The notes below the pieces were generated by a model. It made no database searches and was not told where the DNA came from. It worked only from the letters and a program-made list of their open reading frames with translations. Of a DNA stretch of 64,000 nt, positions 9,448-19,144 are shown in pieces. The DNA is from Phyllobacterium myrsinacearum (GTDB taxonomy: Bacteria; Pseudomonadota; Alphaproteobacteria; Rhizobiales; Rhizobiaceae). Location: positions 54,950-118,949 of the forward strand of contig NZ_JACGXN010000015.1 in the NCBI RefSeq assembly GCF_014138285.1. The letters run 5' to 3'. Numbering within the stretch: position 1 is the first letter of the stretch; every line of letters starts with the position of its first letter. Made by a program: the position numbers and the translations under genes.

Positions 9448-9465
9448 GGCCCTTTGAGCCTCAGT
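9443..9465. terminator. Stem-loop spanning both convergent stop codons
   Basis: ACTGAGGC (9443-9450) pairs perfectly with GCCTCAGT (9458-9465) around a 7-base loop. The hpt stop codon lies in one arm and the TIGR02302 stop in the other. No T-run follows on either strand, so it may be a weak bidirectional terminator or an RNA 3'-end stabiliser. Confidence 0.4.
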
Positions 9466-12001
9466 CAAACTTCAGCAGGCGTTCCAGATAATCCTTTTCC
9501 ATCTGCGGGCTGAGTGCATTGCCAAGCCGCTTGCGGATTTCATCCAGAATCTGCCGGGCGCGCTGGATATCGGCTTCGCCGGGAAGCATGTTCCTGTCGA
9601 CATCCGAATAGGAGCCGGTGCCGTCGCCGCGCGGCCGTCCCAGAGGATCGAGCTGGCCCTGTTCACCCTGGCCCTTTCCGGTCTGTCCCATGGCCTGCAT
9701 CTGCTTCATCATGTCCTGACCGCCCTTGCGCAGTGCATCGAGCGCATTGCTCTGCTGATCAAGTGCCTGCCCACCATCGGCGTCGCCGAGTGACTTCTTG
9801 GCTTCGCCCATGGATTTTCCAGCCTCGCCGAAATCCTTGTTGGGAGTGATGCCCTGGCCGTTCAGATCATCCATCAGCTGCTGCAGATCCGACTGGAGCT
9901 TGCCCTGACCTTCCTGCAAGCCTTTCAGTGCCTTGGCAATCTCTTCGTCGGACATCTGGCCCTGTTGGCCTTCCTGGCCCATCTGGCCATTGTCCTGCAT
10001 CATGCCGTTCTGGCGCTGCTGTTCCAGCCTGTGCGTTTCGTTCATCATCTGCTGCTGGCGCCGCATCAGCTCGCCGAGTTTGTTCATCTGCTGCTTCATC
10101 TGGTCGCCCTGACCATCCTTGCCCTGCTGGGCCTGACGCATCTGCAGGTTGTTCAACATGTCGTTGAGCTGCGAGAGCAGCTGCTGGGCCTGCTCCTTCG
10201 AACCCTGTTTGGCAAGTTCCTCGATCTGCTTGAGAATACGGTCAATATCCTCCTGCCGCAGTTCGCGGGCGTTGGGATCGGGAGCCTGCGCCATTTTGGG
10301 GTTGCGCTGCGCCTGCTGGGCAAGTTCACGCATATATTTGTTCATGGCCTTGCGCAGATCGGCCATGCGCTTTTCGATCTCTTCGGGGCTGGCATTCTGT
10401 TCGATCGCCTGCCGCAGTGCTTCCTGCGCCTCGCGCAGGCTGCGTTCCGCTTCCGACAGGGCGCCGTCTTCAATGCCGCGGGCCACCTGCCACATATAGG
10501 CAACCACGTCCCGCAGCTGATCATCGCTCTTGGCAAGGTTCAACCGCGAGCGGATGCTGCGCAAAGCGAGATAATGGCTGGAGTTCTTGATGGTCTCTTC
10601 CGGCCAGATGGTGATGGCATCCAGCATATTGAGGATATCGGGCTTGGCATTGGCATTCAGGGCAAGAACGCGCCGCTGTTCCACGACCGCACGGGCGAGC
10701 GGATTGGAGAATGGGCGTTCCGGCATGATCCAAGTCTTGGTTTCGCTTCGAGCTTCCTGTTTGGCGTCATCGACAGCAAGCAGGGTTATATGGATTTCAG
10801 ACCCGGCCCAGACGTGTTCCGTCAAATCCTTGGTTGTCTTGGTCTCGCCGCCGTCCGCGCCGCGCTTCGGCAGACTGAGGGGTATTTCGGGGGCAGCAAA
10901 CAGCGGCCGTGCGTCTTTTGCCGCGGGTTGGATTTGCTCGACTTTCGCCTGAGCGCTGGCTGCGCCGTAATCATCCTTGATCTCGTAAGCCAGTTCCATC
11001 GTGCCGTTGACGGCGCTTGATGGCTCTTTGGTGAAACGAATGGTTGGTGCCTGGTCCGGCAGGACAGAGAACGCCCATTCGGAATGCACGGTGCCATTAT
11101 CCGTCAACCCGATCGCGGTGTTGGTCTCAAGTGCGATTTCGAAATTGCGCGGCTGATCCTTGGCAGGCTGGGCATTCTCTTCTGTCTTCGCCGCTTGTTT
11201 GACGGGAACCTCGGCGGGTTTGCCGTCCGGCAATGTCTTGGTCACCCGTTCGGATCCATTGCCGCCGATGATGCGAATGACCAACGTGCTGTTTTGCGGA
11301 ACAGTGAACTGTTTTTCCTCATTGTTGGCTGCCGAAGTGAGGAACACCGGCGGCCGGCCGGTATAGCGCGGCGGGGTAACCCAGGCATCGATGCGAGCTG
11401 GAAGGGCGTTGCTGGCGCTGTGGCTGCGGAAAGCATCGGTAAGACGCCCGCCAAGCGGTCCGCCGGAAAAGGCAAAGGCGATGACGAGCAGCAGTCCGAC
11501 CACGGCGCGCAGGCCCCATGGATCCAACTCTGGTATGTTCGTTCGCGGCATGCCGCTCTTCAGACCCTTGATGCGCTCGGCCATGCGTCTGCGGTGTTCA
11601 TCCCACAAAGCTTGGGCAAAGGGATCATCCTTGCTCGTTGCAAGTGTTTCCGATTGCACGGCGATGGGCTGATGATCGAGTATGTTGACGTCTTCCAGGC
11701 GGCGGCTGACTTCCGCATGATCCGGTAATCGGAATTTCAGCAGGATGTAGAGGCAGACAGGCAGGGAAAGGACGAACAGCGTCAGCAATCCGAGCCGTGC
11801 AAGATCGGGCAGCATCCGGAAAATACCGAACCACGACAGGATGACGAAGACCGTTCCGACCAGCAGAAGCGGCAGAAGCCGCGGCCACAACCGCTCGAAG
11901 GCAAGAGTCAGCCACGCAGACAAGCGAAGGCGATCGATACTTTTGAAAATATCGAACCTGACCCTTTCAGCGTCCCGCTCATCGGGGTGTTGACCGGTCA
12001 T
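9461..12001 (-). CDS. TIGR02302 family (DUF4175) large membrane protein
   Basis: 846 residues from the ATG at 12001, which has GGAG five bases upstream; a GTG at 12007 is the alternative. Two membrane helices near residues 40-90 and a third near 165-185 are followed by an extracytoplasmic beta-rich region and, from about residue 510, a long helical segment extremely rich in Gln, Met and Glu (many QQ, QGQ and MMNE runs), predicted coiled coil. This is the layout of TIGR02302, an alphaproteobacterial family of unknown function. It is last in the argH-lptM-lysA run. The biased composition is family-typical, not a sequencing artefact. Confidence 0.88.
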   Translation of the reverse strand: MTGQHPDERDAERVRFDIFKSIDRLRLSAWLTLAFERLWPRLLPLLLVGTVFVILSWFGIFRMLPDLARLGLLTLFVLSLPVCLYILLKFRLPDHAEVSRRLEDVNILDHQPIAVQSETLATSKDDPFAQALWDEHRRRMAERIKGLKSGMPRTNIPELDPWGLRAVVGLLLVIAFAFSGGPLGGRLTDAFRSHSASNALPARIDAWVTPPRYTGRPPVFLTSAANNEEKQFTVPQNSTLVIRIIGGNGSERVTKTLPDGKPAEVPVKQAAKTEENAQPAKDQPRNFEIALETNTAIGLTDNGTVHSEWAFSVLPDQAPTIRFTKEPSSAVNGTMELAYEIKDDYGAASAQAKVEQIQPAAKDARPLFAAPEIPLSLPKRGADGGETKTTKDLTEHVWAGSEIHITLLAVDDAKQEARSETKTWIMPERPFSNPLARAVVEQRRVLALNANAKPDILNMLDAITIWPEETIKNSSHYLALRSIRSRLNLAKSDDQLRDVVAYMWQVARGIEDGALSEAERSLREAQEALRQAIEQNASPEEIEKRMADLRKAMNKYMRELAQQAQRNPKMAQAPDPNARELRQEDIDRILKQIEELAKQGSKEQAQQLLSQLNDMLNNLQMRQAQQGKDGQGDQMKQQMNKLGELMRRQQQMMNETHRLEQQRQNGMMQDNGQMGQEGQQGQMSDEEIAKALKGLQEGQGKLQSDLQQLMDDLNGQGITPNKDFGEAGKSMGEAKKSLGDADGGQALDQQSNALDALRKGGQDMMKQMQAMGQTGKGQGEQGQLDPLGRPRGDGTGSYSDVDRNMLPGEADIQRARQILDEIRKRLGNALSPQMEKDYLERLLKFD

Positions 12002-12131
12002 CCTCACTCCATCTCGTCAACCGTGTGAATCTTCCATGACGTGTCGACGTAGACTCAAGAATAACACTCATCGTGGCAAAGGCGAGGCCTTGGCGCAAAA
12101 AGCTGTTCACCGTTCTGTGTGGTGGCTGATT

Positions 12132-13397
12132 TCAGAGCCAGTCCGGTATGGAATCAAGCCCGATCAATTCGTCATAGGTTGTCCGCGGGCGCACAACATG
12201 GAAGCGGTCACCGCTGACGAGCACCTCAGGTACGAGCAGACGCGTATTGTAGGTTCCGGCCTGCACCGCGCCATAGGCACCTGCTGTGCCAATGGCAATC
12301 AGATCGCCGGGGGTAGGGTACGGCAGATCACGGTCAAGACCGATATAATCGCCGGTTTCACAGACAGGTCCAACCACGTCGCCGCGAATGCGCGGATGCG
12401 CTGGCGTGGCTTCCTTGACCGGGCGGATCGTATGGAATGCATCATAGAGCGTCGGCCGGATAAGGTCATTCATGGCCGCATCGACAATGATGAAATTGCG
12501 GGCATCGCCTTCTTTGACGAAGATGACTTCGCTGACCAGGATACCGGCATTGCCAACGATCAGGCGACCCGGCTCAAAAATGGTCTTGAGCCCGAGCGGC
12601 TTGATATGCTTGGCAACGATGGCCGCATAGGCATCAGGCAGCGGTGGCGGATTGTTGTCGAAGTGATAGGGGATGCCGAGGCCGCCGCCGAGATCGACAT
12701 GGTTGATATCGTGACCGTCAGACTTCAGGTCGCCGACGAGCTGGGCCAGCAGGGCAAAAGCGTCATCGAACGGCTCGAGATCGGTGATCTGACTGCCGAT
12801 ATGCATGTCGATGCCGGTGACCTTGAGGCCGGGCAGTTTCGCCGCATGGGCATAAACGGACCTTGCCTTGGCCAGCGGAATACCGAACTTGTTCTCCGAC
12901 TTGCCTGTCGAAATCTTCTTGTGGGTCTTGGCGTCGACGTCAGGATTGATGCGCAGGGATACCGGCGCGATCTTGCCCGCAGCGACGGCGCGGCTGGAAA
13001 GCAGCTCCAGCTCCGGCTCGGATTCGACATTGAAACAGTGAATGCCTGCCGCCAGCGCGAAGTCCATTTCGCCGGATTTCTTGCCCACCCCGGAAAAGAC
13101 GATCTTGCTGGCCGGAATACCTGCGGCCAGAGCGCGGCGCATCTCACCTTCCGACACCACATCGGCACCGGAGCCAAGACGCGCAAGGGTTTTCAGAACG
13201 GCCTGGTTGGAATTGGCTTTCAGCGCGTAGCAGACAAGCGCATCCATTTCGGCAAAAGCCGCAGCAAAAACCTTGTAGTGCCGTTCGATGGTGGCCGTCG
13301 AATAGCAATAGAACGGGGTGCCGACCGCCTTGGCGATATCGGGAATACTGACGTCCTCCGCATGAAGAACGCCGTTCCTATAGTCGAAATGGTTCAC
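12132..13397 (-). CDS. lysA: Diaminopimelate decarboxylase
   Basis: 421 residues. Decarboxylates meso-diaminopimelate to L-lysine. PLP fold-type III enzyme: the Schiff-base lysine is Lys60 in YALKANSN; the phosphate-binding HVDLGGGLGIPY stretch and the C-terminal GPVCETGD with the active-site Cys are present. Starts 11 bases below the stop of the small lipoprotein gene. The same grouping with argH and a LptM-like lipoprotein is widespread in alphaproteobacteria. Together with lysC at 50.4 kb it covers the two ends of lysine synthesis. Confidence 0.95.
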   Translation of the reverse strand: MNHFDYRNGVLHAEDVSIPDIAKAVGTPFYCYSTATIERHYKVFAAAFAEMDALVCYALKANSNQAVLKTLARLGSGADVVSEGEMRRALAAGIPASKIVFSGVGKKSGEMDFALAAGIHCFNVESEPELELLSSRAVAAGKIAPVSLRINPDVDAKTHKKISTGKSENKFGIPLAKARSVYAHAAKLPGLKVTGIDMHIGSQITDLEPFDDAFALLAQLVGDLKSDGHDINHVDLGGGLGIPYHFDNNPPPLPDAYAAIVAKHIKPLGLKTIFEPGRLIVGNAGILVSEVIFVKEGDARNFIIVDAAMNDLIRPTLYDAFHTIRPVKEATPAHPRIRGDVVGPVCETGDYIGLDRDLPYPTPGDLIAIGTAGAYGAVQAGTYNTRLLVPEVLVSGDRFHVVRPRTTYDELIGLDSIPDWL

Positions 13398-13408
13398 GAA
13401 AAATCAGC

Positions 13409-13597
13409 CTAGATGATCGAGTCGAGGAAAAAGCGCTTGTCTTGAACGGGTTGTTTGGCCGGTTTCGGTTCGCCCGGCGCCGGTGCAGTCACCGATGCGG
13501 GCGGCAATTCAAGCGGGCCTTTGCGGCCGCAGGCCGATACCGCGCTGACGATTGCAACCGCCATCAGAATTGTCGTGAGGTAAGAACGGCTTGTCAT
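13409..13597 (-). CDS. LptM/YifL-like small lipoprotein
   Basis: 62 residues from the ATG at 13597 (MTSRSYLTTIL). A short signal peptide ends in the lipobox VSAC at about residues 19-22; mature protein begins CGRKGPLELPP, the signature of LptM (YifL) lipoproteins, followed by a Pro/Ala/Lys-rich tail. In enterobacteria LptM assists maturation of the LptDE lipopolysaccharide translocon; the same role here is inference. The open frame continues upstream to 13834 but that part is the antisense shadow of argH. Sits between argH and lysA, its usual neighbourhood. Confidence 0.85.
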   Translation of the reverse strand: MTSRSYLTTILMAVAIVSAVSACGRKGPLELPPASVTAPAPGEPKPAKQPVQDKRFFLDSII

Positions 13598-13676
13598 AGA
13601 TTTCGATCCTGTCGTCCGGAAGTATGTTGTACTGTCTAACGCATGGAGGAGCGCTTTGCATCCCCCATCGTTGGAC

Positions 13677-15077
13677 TTACGATTTCGTGATGCGTTTTTG
13701 CCAGAACCTGATCTGCTCGCGCACCTGTTCCGGGGCCGTCCCGCCAAAGGATTTACGGCTCCGCACGGATTTGTCCACGGTAAGATAGCCGAACACGGCG
13801 TCGGTGATACCAGGGTGAATACCCTTGAGGTCATCCAGCGTCAGCTTGCCGAGCTCACTCTTCTTCTGTTCTGCCAGCGCGACAGCGCGGCCGGTGACAT
13901 GATGGGCCTCGCGGAATGGCAGGCCAAGCTCGCGTACCAGCCAGTCGGCGAGATCGGTCGCTGTCGAGTAGCCGGACCCCGCCGCCTTCTTCATGGCTGC
14001 GGTGTTGATGGTCATGTCACCAACCATGCCGGTCATGGCGGCCAGGGCGAGTTCAAGGGTTTCGGCCGCATCGAACACGGCTTCCTTGTCTTCCTGCATA
14101 TCCTTGGAATAGGTCAGCGGCAGGCCCTTCATGACGGTGAGCAGGCCGACGAGCGAACCGGTAATGCGGCCGGTCTTGGCGCGCACCAGTTCGGCTGCAT
14201 CGGGGTTTTTCTTCTGCGGCATGATCGACGAGCCGGTGGAGAAAGAATCGGAAAGGCGCACGAAGCCGAATTGCGGCGTCGACCAGATGACGATTTCCTC
14301 GGCCAGCCGGGACAGATGTGTTGCGGCAATGGCGGCCATCGACAGGAATTCCAGCGCGTAGTCGCGGTCGGATACGCTGTCGAGCGAATTGCGGGTGGGT
14401 TCGCGAAAACCAAGTGCTTTGGCCGTCATGTGGCGGTCTATCGGGAAGCCTGTTCCTGCGAGTGCGGCGGCACCGAGCGGCGATTCATCCATACGCTCGA
14501 TGGCGTCCTTCACCCGGCTGAGGTCGCGGCCGAACATTTCCACATAGGCCATGCAGTGATGGCCGAAGGTAACGGGCTGTGCGGTCTGCAGGTGGGTGAA
14601 GCCGGGCATCAGCGTCGCCGCATGTTCTTCGGCACGCTTCAGGAAGGCTTCGATCAGTTTCTTCAGCGCTGTAACCGTGCGCTGAAACTCTTCCTTGACC
14701 CAGAGGCGGAAATCGACGGCAACCTGATCGTTGCGCGAACGCGCCGTGTGCAGCCGGCCGGCCGGCGCACCGATGAGTTCGGCAAGACGCGACTCGACAT
14801 TCATGTGAATGTCTTCAAGTTTACGTGAGAAAACGAACTTTCCGCTCTCGATCTCTGACAATATCGTGTTCAGACCCTTTGCGATCTTGTCGTGGTCGTC
14901 CGCCGCGATTATGCCGGTTTTCGCAAGCATGGCAGCATGAGCAAGAGAACCGCTGATATCCTGGGCATAGAGTTTCTGGTCAAAACCGATGGAAGCGTTG
15001 ATTTCTTCCATGATGGCAGCCGGACCTGAGGCGAAACGGCCTCCCCACATTTCATTGCTGTTTTTCTTGTCGGACAT
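13677..15077 (-). CDS. argH: Argininosuccinate lyase
   Basis: 466 residues from the ATG at 15077 ([15 protein letters not shown]). Cleaves argininosuccinate to arginine and fumarate, last step of arginine synthesis. The fumarase-superfamily signature [12 protein letters not shown] is at 282-293 with the catalytic serine in the SS pair; TARSRNDQ (111-118) and the catalytic-base His of [10 protein letters not shown] are present. The frame stays open 66 codons further upstream, but there is no coding character there. First gene of the leftward argH-lptM-lysA-TIGR02302 run, divergent from tlpA with 46 bases between starts. Confidence 0.96.
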   Translation of the reverse strand: MSDKKNSNEMWGGRFASGPAAIMEEINASIGFDQKLYAQDISGSLAHAAMLAKTGIIAADDHDKIAKGLNTILSEIESGKFVFSRKLEDIHMNVESRLAELIGAPAGRLHTARSRNDQVAVDFRLWVKEEFQRTVTALKKLIEAFLKRAEEHAATLMPGFTHLQTAQPVTFGHHCMAYVEMFGRDLSRVKDAIERMDESPLGAAALAGTGFPIDRHMTAKALGFREPTRNSLDSVSDRDYALEFLSMAAIAATHLSRLAEEIVIWSTPQFGFVRLSDSFSTGSSIMPQKKNPDAAELVRAKTGRITGSLVGLLTVMKGLPLTYSKDMQEDKEAVFDAAETLELALAAMTGMVGDMTINTAAMKKAAGSGYSTATDLADWLVRELGLPFREAHHVTGRAVALAEQKKSELGKLTLDDLKGIHPGITDAVFGYLTVDKSVRSRKSFGGTAPEQVREQIRFWQKRITKS

Positions 15078-15123
15078 TGTAAGCCTTGGGTGAACCGGGG
15101 TGGATAGACGGAAAGTGTAAGAT

Positions 15124-15804
15124 ATGGCCAACGGCAACGAAACACAGAAAACCACTTCAGGCGGCAACAGGAAAATTATTCTTCTTGCTGCGCTCGCAGG
15201 CTTAGTCGCCGGTGCGGTTGGGGTATACGTGATGGAGCGGCCTTCTGGCAATATTGTTGCCGGAACAAACACCACCGATCAATGCACCGCCAAGGTCGAT
15301 ACGGCCAAGAAGATCGACGCGGCAGCCACCGGTGCCGTTGCCGCCATGCGCGGGGCCGAGAAGCCGCAATCCATGTCCGCGCTATCCTTCACCGGTCCCG
15401 ATGGCAAACCGATGCGGCTGGCCGATTTCAAAGGCAAGACCGTCCTCGTCAATCTCTGGGCCACATGGTGTGCCCCTTGCCGCGAGGAGATGCCGGCACT
15501 CGACGCGCTGCAGACCAAGAAGGGCGGTGACAATTTTCAGGTCGTGACGATCAATATCGATACGGGCGATGATCAGAAACCAAAGGGCTTCCTGGCTGAC
15601 ATCGGTGTGAAGTCACTGACGCTCTATCGTGATCCGACCATGGGCGTGTTCAATGACCTCAAGCGCAAGAACCTGGCGTTCGGTCTGCCGGTGACGATGA
15701 TCGTCGACAAGGAGGGCTGCCAGATTGCTGCCATGAATGGTCCGGCTCCATGGGAAAGCGACGATGCGGCCCGTCTGATCGATGCGGCCATAGCGGCACA
15801 GTAG
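15124..15804 (+). CDS. tlpA: Membrane-anchored TlpA-type thioredoxin
   Basis: 226 residues. An uncleaved N-terminal helix (about 17-36) anchors a periplasmic thioredoxin fold. The redox motif is WCAPC, Cys116 and Cys119; the cis-Pro loop is GLPVT. In rhizobia TlpA reduces thiols needed for cytochrome aa3 copper-site assembly. The spacer between helix and thioredoxin fold contains an extra Cys (TTDQCTA), and the C-terminal region another (KEGCQIA). The divergent overlap of control regions with argH is conserved in relatives. Confidence 0.88.
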   Translation: MANGNETQKTTSGGNRKIILLAALAGLVAGAVGVYVMERPSGNIVAGTNTTDQCTAKVDTAKKIDAAATGAVAAMRGAEKPQSMSALSFTGPDGKPMRLADFKGKTVLVNLWATWCAPCREEMPALDALQTKKGGDNFQVVTINIDTGDDQKPKGFLADIGVKSLTLYRDPTMGVFNDLKRKNLAFGLPVTMIVDKEGCQIAAMNGPAPWESDDAARLIDAAIAAQ

Positions 15805-15815
15805 TTTTCCCGGAT

Positions 15816-15843
15816 AGGGCGGGCCGTTGCCACGCCCGCTTTT
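15816..15843 (+). terminator. Probable terminator of tlpA
   Basis: GGGCG (15817-15821) can pair with CGCCC (15833-15837), or GCGGG with CCCGC in a shifted register, and a TTTT run follows (15840-15843), 12 bases after the tlpA stop. Confidence 0.45.
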
Positions 15844-16193
15844 GCGTCTGGCTGTTGAAAGAAGAGAATGACGGGCGGTCCTTGGAACGCGGGTCTTGGG
15901 TAGTCTGGTATGCGATGCTTGCGATCCAAGGACCACCCGCCCCGGCGATTTTACGTTTCCGCCTGTTCTGCCCTTTCATCCGGCTGCTGGGTCAGATGAA
16001 ACTGCAACTTCAGCGAAACCTCCTCGTCCCATGGGTTTTCTCCCCACGAGGCCGAAGCGCCGATCCTTTCCCGACTTTCGAAAGTTTCCGGAAGCATTCC
16101 CGCCGGAAAGGACACGATGAGAATAGCTCGGGTTCTGATGTGTTGGATAAGTTGGCGTGGTTTTTCTGATCACGGCGAAATCTGATGACCAAT
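15844..16193. other. Gene-free stretch
   Basis: Short open frames on both strands here lack ribosome-binding sites and recognisable products. The only structure I see is a 10-base inverted repeat, GGTCCTTGGA at 15877-15886 and its complement at 15925-15934. It could be decayed DNA between tlpA and the repeat element. Confidence 0.5.
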
Positions 16194-16387
16194 TCACCCC
16201 CCTCTGTCCTGTCGGACATCTCCCCCACAAGGGGGGAGATCAGCCTTCATTGCTATTTCTCACAATTTGCTACGTTGAAAAGTTAGCGATCATTCCGATG
16301 CCGATGTGATCTCCCCCCTTGCGGGGGGCCGAAGGCGGGCGAGACCCGTGGCTCGCCCCGGTAGGGCGACAGGACAGAGGGGGGTGA
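16194..16387. repeat. Rhizobial-type palindromic mosaic element
   Basis: Terminal inverted repeats of 21 bases are perfect: 16194-16214 and 16367-16387 (core CCCCCTCTGTCCTGTCG). Inside are two GC-rich hairpins, ATCTCCCCC/GGGGGAGAT (16218-16226 with 16232-16240) and CCCCCC-TTGC-GGGGGG (16313-16328). The short peptides encoded in its frames (for example GEMSDRTEGG) are typical spurious products of abundant intergenic elements in rhizobial genomes. It carries no transposase. Similar in style to the rhizobium-specific intergenic mosaic elements; exact family not verified. Confidence 0.75.
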
Positions 16388-16420
16388 GAATGCAGATAAG
16401 TCTTGCACCATGCACGTGCA

Positions 16421-16457
16421 AAAAACCCGCCGGGATTTTCATCCGCGGCGGGTTTTT
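16421..16457 (-). terminator. Rho-independent terminator of the DEAD-box helicase gene
   Basis: A 12-base perfect inverted repeat (16421-16432 with 16446-16457; arm AAAAACCCGCCG) with a 13-base loop. Read leftwards, the GC stem ends in a run of Ts, 24 bases after the helicase stop codon. Confidence 0.85.
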
Positions 16458-16480
16458 AACCTAACGATCCGAAGATCTGA

Positions 16481-18442
16481 TTATTCAGCCTGACCGGCAG
16501 CGGCCTTGCGGGCTTTCTTGGCCTTGTACTTGTCAAAGCCCGAGGGATCGCCGGGCTTGCGCTCCTTGGGCTTTTTGACCTTTTCAGGCTTTTCTGCGGT
16601 CCAGCCTTCCGGCTTGGCCTTGGCGGGCTTTGCAGCCCAGTCGGCTCTTGGCTTGTCGTCCTGAGGGCGATCATCACGGGCGCGGGGCGGCTTGCGGTCG
16701 TCCCACTCGCGCTTCTCGCCGAAATTCTTCTTCGGTTTGAAATCGCCGCCTTCGCTGCGGCGGGGGGATGAAGGGCTGGCGCCTTCGCTGCGGGTAATGT
16801 TCACACCCTTTTCACCGGTGCCGTACTGCTTGATCCGGGCAAGAAATGCGTCGGCCTTGCTGGCGGTGATTTCAAAGCGGGTTTCGGTCTCGAGAATCTT
16901 GATCGAGCCGACATCGGTCTTGGTGATATCACCAGCCTTGCAGATCAGCGGCAGGAGCCAGCGCGGTTCGGCGCGCTGCTTGCGGCCAACGCTGAGCGAG
17001 AACCAGGCGCCGCTTTCGAACTGTTCAAAACGATCCGAACGTGGCGCACGGTCGGCGCGATCGTTCCGGTCACCGCGGCCGGGCCGGTCGTCATAGCTGC
17101 CCTTGCGGATTGGCTCGAGAACATGGGCCGGTGTGTTTGACAGCTCTTCCGGCGCTGGGCGTGCGGCCATCTGCTGGCGCAGGTAGGCGGCTGCGATCTG
17201 TTCGGCCGAATGCAGGCCGAGCAGCTCGCGCACGTGTTCGCCTTCTTCCTCGGTCATGACCTCGGTCAGTGACGGATCGTTGAGGATACGGTCGTGATTG
17301 CGCTTGTTGATGGCGGCGGCATCCGGTGGCGGCACCATCGTGGTGCTGAGTTTTGCCATCTGCAACAGGCGCTCGGCCGAACGGCGGCGCGATGCCGGCA
17401 CGATCAGCACGCAGATGCCCTTGCGGCCTGCACGGCCCGTACGGCCGCTGCGGTGCAGCAGCGTGTCAGGGTTGGTCGGCAGGTCGGCATGGATGACGAG
17501 ATCGAGATTGGGCAGGTCGATGCCGCGCGCAGCCACGTCAGTGGCGACACAGACGCGGGCACGGCCATCACGCATGGCCTGCAACGCATTGGTGCGCTCG
17601 GCCTGGCTGAGTTCGCCGGAAAGTGAAACCACGGAGAAGCCACGGTTGGACAGGCGGCTGGTCAGGTGTTTGACAGCTTCACGGGTGGAACCGAAGACGA
17701 TCGTGTTCTGGGCATCGTAGAACAGCAGCGCATTGATGATCGCATTTTCGCGTTCGCGCGGGGCAACCGGCATGATGTGATATTCGATATCACTGTGCTG
17801 GGACTTTTCACTGGTTGCGGTGATGCGCAGCGCATCATTCTGGAACTGCTTTGCCAGCTGGGCAATGGGTTTTGGTACGGTGGCTGAGAACATCAGCGTG
17901 CGGCGGTCTTTCGGCGCTTCACCAAGAATGAATTCGAGATCTTCGCGGAAACCGAGATCCAGCATTTCATCGGCTTCGTCGAGTACGACGGCGCGCAGTT
18001 CGGTCATGTCGAGCGATCCGCGGGTGATGTGGTCGCGCAGACGGCCGGGTGTGCCGACGACGATATGGGCGCCGCCCTGCAACGCGCGGCGTTCCTTGGT
18101 CATGTCCATGCCGCCAACACAGGAAGCAATACGGGCACCGGTCTTTTCGTAGAGCCATTCCAGCTCGCGGCGCACCTGCAGGGCAAGCTCGCGGGTCGGG
18201 GCAATCACCAGCGCGTAAGGAGCGCCGATGGAGGTGAAGCGGTCTTCGCCGTCGAGCAATGTCGGAGCGATGGCAATACCGAATGCAACTGTCTTGCCGG
18301 AGCCGGTCTGAGCGGAAACCAAAAGGTCCGCGCCGTTCGCTTCCGGAGCAAGCACAGCTGTCTGCACCGGCGTCAGGGTCTCATAACCACGGGCTGCCAA
18401 TGCACCGGACAGCGCCGGGGCGATAGAATCGAATATAGTCAT
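16481..18442 (-). CDS. DEAD-box ATP-dependent RNA helicase (DeaD/CsdA type)
   Basis: 653 residues from the ATG at 18442 (MTIFDSIAPAL). Unwinds structured RNA, with roles in ribosome assembly and mRNA decay. Visible: Q motif near TLTPVQ, motif I AQTGSGKT (44-51), motif II VLDEADEM, SAT, and HRSGRTGRAG of motif VI. After the helicase core comes a DbpA-like RNA-binding domain (roughly 450-540) and a low-complexity Lys/Arg/Asp/Pro tail. The tail is longer than in DbpA and resembles CsdA. A single-gene unit with its own terminator; a cold-induction role is inferred from the family. Confidence 0.92.
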   Translation of the reverse strand: MTIFDSIAPALSGALAARGYETLTPVQTAVLAPEANGADLLVSAQTGSGKTVAFGIAIAPTLLDGEDRFTSIGAPYALVIAPTRELALQVRRELEWLYEKTGARIASCVGGMDMTKERRALQGGAHIVVGTPGRLRDHITRGSLDMTELRAVVLDEADEMLDLGFREDLEFILGEAPKDRRTLMFSATVPKPIAQLAKQFQNDALRITATSEKSQHSDIEYHIMPVAPRERENAIINALLFYDAQNTIVFGSTREAVKHLTSRLSNRGFSVVSLSGELSQAERTNALQAMRDGRARVCVATDVAARGIDLPNLDLVIHADLPTNPDTLLHRSGRTGRAGRKGICVLIVPASRRRSAERLLQMAKLSTTMVPPPDAAAINKRNHDRILNDPSLTEVMTEEEGEHVRELLGLHSAEQIAAAYLRQQMAARPAPEELSNTPAHVLEPIRKGSYDDRPGRGDRNDRADRAPRSDRFEQFESGAWFSLSVGRKQRAEPRWLLPLICKAGDITKTDVGSIKILETETRFEITASKADAFLARIKQYGTGEKGVNITRSEGASPSSPRRSEGGDFKPKKNFGEKREWDDRKPPRARDDRPQDDKPRADWAAKPAKAKPEGWTAEKPEKVKKPKERKPGDPSGFDKYKAKKARKAAAGQAE

Positions 18443-18665
18443 TAATGAACTTTCAAGTACGTGTTTGGGCAGGTGTTTTCGGCTCGGCATATGTTGAAGC
18501 ACGAGCGGCACGCATATAGCTTTGTTGCGCTCTCGTAGAGGTTATCGCTCATTTCGTCAATGGCACGGCACGTGGAGGCGCTGCACGGGAGCCTTGCAAA
18601 TTCGTTGTGGGTGGCAGAATCACGAACCAAGAACCAAGAACCACGCTCACTATCAATGTCAAAAC

Positions 18666-19142
18666 TCAGACGGTAAATCCCGCCCGTTTCAGCCGCACGA
18701 TGGCAAGATCAAGCGCGGAAAGAAAAGCGGAGCGGTCTTTTGGCGAAAACGGCCGTGGCCCGCCGGTGATCTGGCCCGCCGAGCGCAACTCGTCCATCAG
18801 GTTGCGGGTCGCCAGTGTGTTGCCGATGGAGGCTTCAGTGAAGGCGCGACCGGTCGGGGAGATGGCATCGGCACCCGCTTTGACGCAGCGGCTGGCCAGC
18901 GGAATATCAGCGGTCACAACCACGTCGCCACGCATCGCCCGTTCGGCAATCCAGTCATCCGCCGCATCAAAGCCGTCGCTGACGATGACGCGCTCGATCA
19001 TTGGATCGCGCGGAATGGTCATGAAGGAATTGGAGACGACATAGACCTTGACGCCGTAACGCTCGGCCACGCGGTAAATCTCCGCTTTGACCGGGCAGGC
19101 ATCGGCGTCGACATAGATGGTGATGGATTTCTGATCGTTCAT
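18666..19142 (-). CDS. YaiI/YqxD (UPF0178) family protein
   Basis: 158 residues from the ATG at 19142 ([19 protein letters not shown]). The acidic motif [10 protein letters not shown] at 10-19 and the downstream [12 protein letters not shown] and [11 protein letters not shown] blocks define UPF0178, which looks like a PIN/NYN-type nuclease fold with clustered aspartates; activity is unproven. The frame is open upstream but that part is the exoD gene in another frame. The start lies two bases after the exoD stop, so the pair is probably translationally coupled. Confidence 0.88.
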   Translation of the reverse strand: MNDQKSITIYVDADACPVKAEIYRVAERYGVKVYVVSNSFMTIPRDPMIERVIVSDGFDAADDWIAERAMRGDVVVTADIPLASRCVKAGADAISPTGRAFTEASIGNTLATRNLMDELRSAGQITGGPRPFSPKDRSAFLSALDLAIVRLKRAGFTV

Positions 19143-19144
19143 GG

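Noticed and set aside
12036..13412. 458-codon open frame antisense to lysA
   Set aside because: Mirror of lysA codon structure; protein has no family resemblance.
18616..18650. Short tandem GAACCAA repeats downstream of YaiI
   Set aside because: Only three imperfect units over about 25 bases; too short to interpret.
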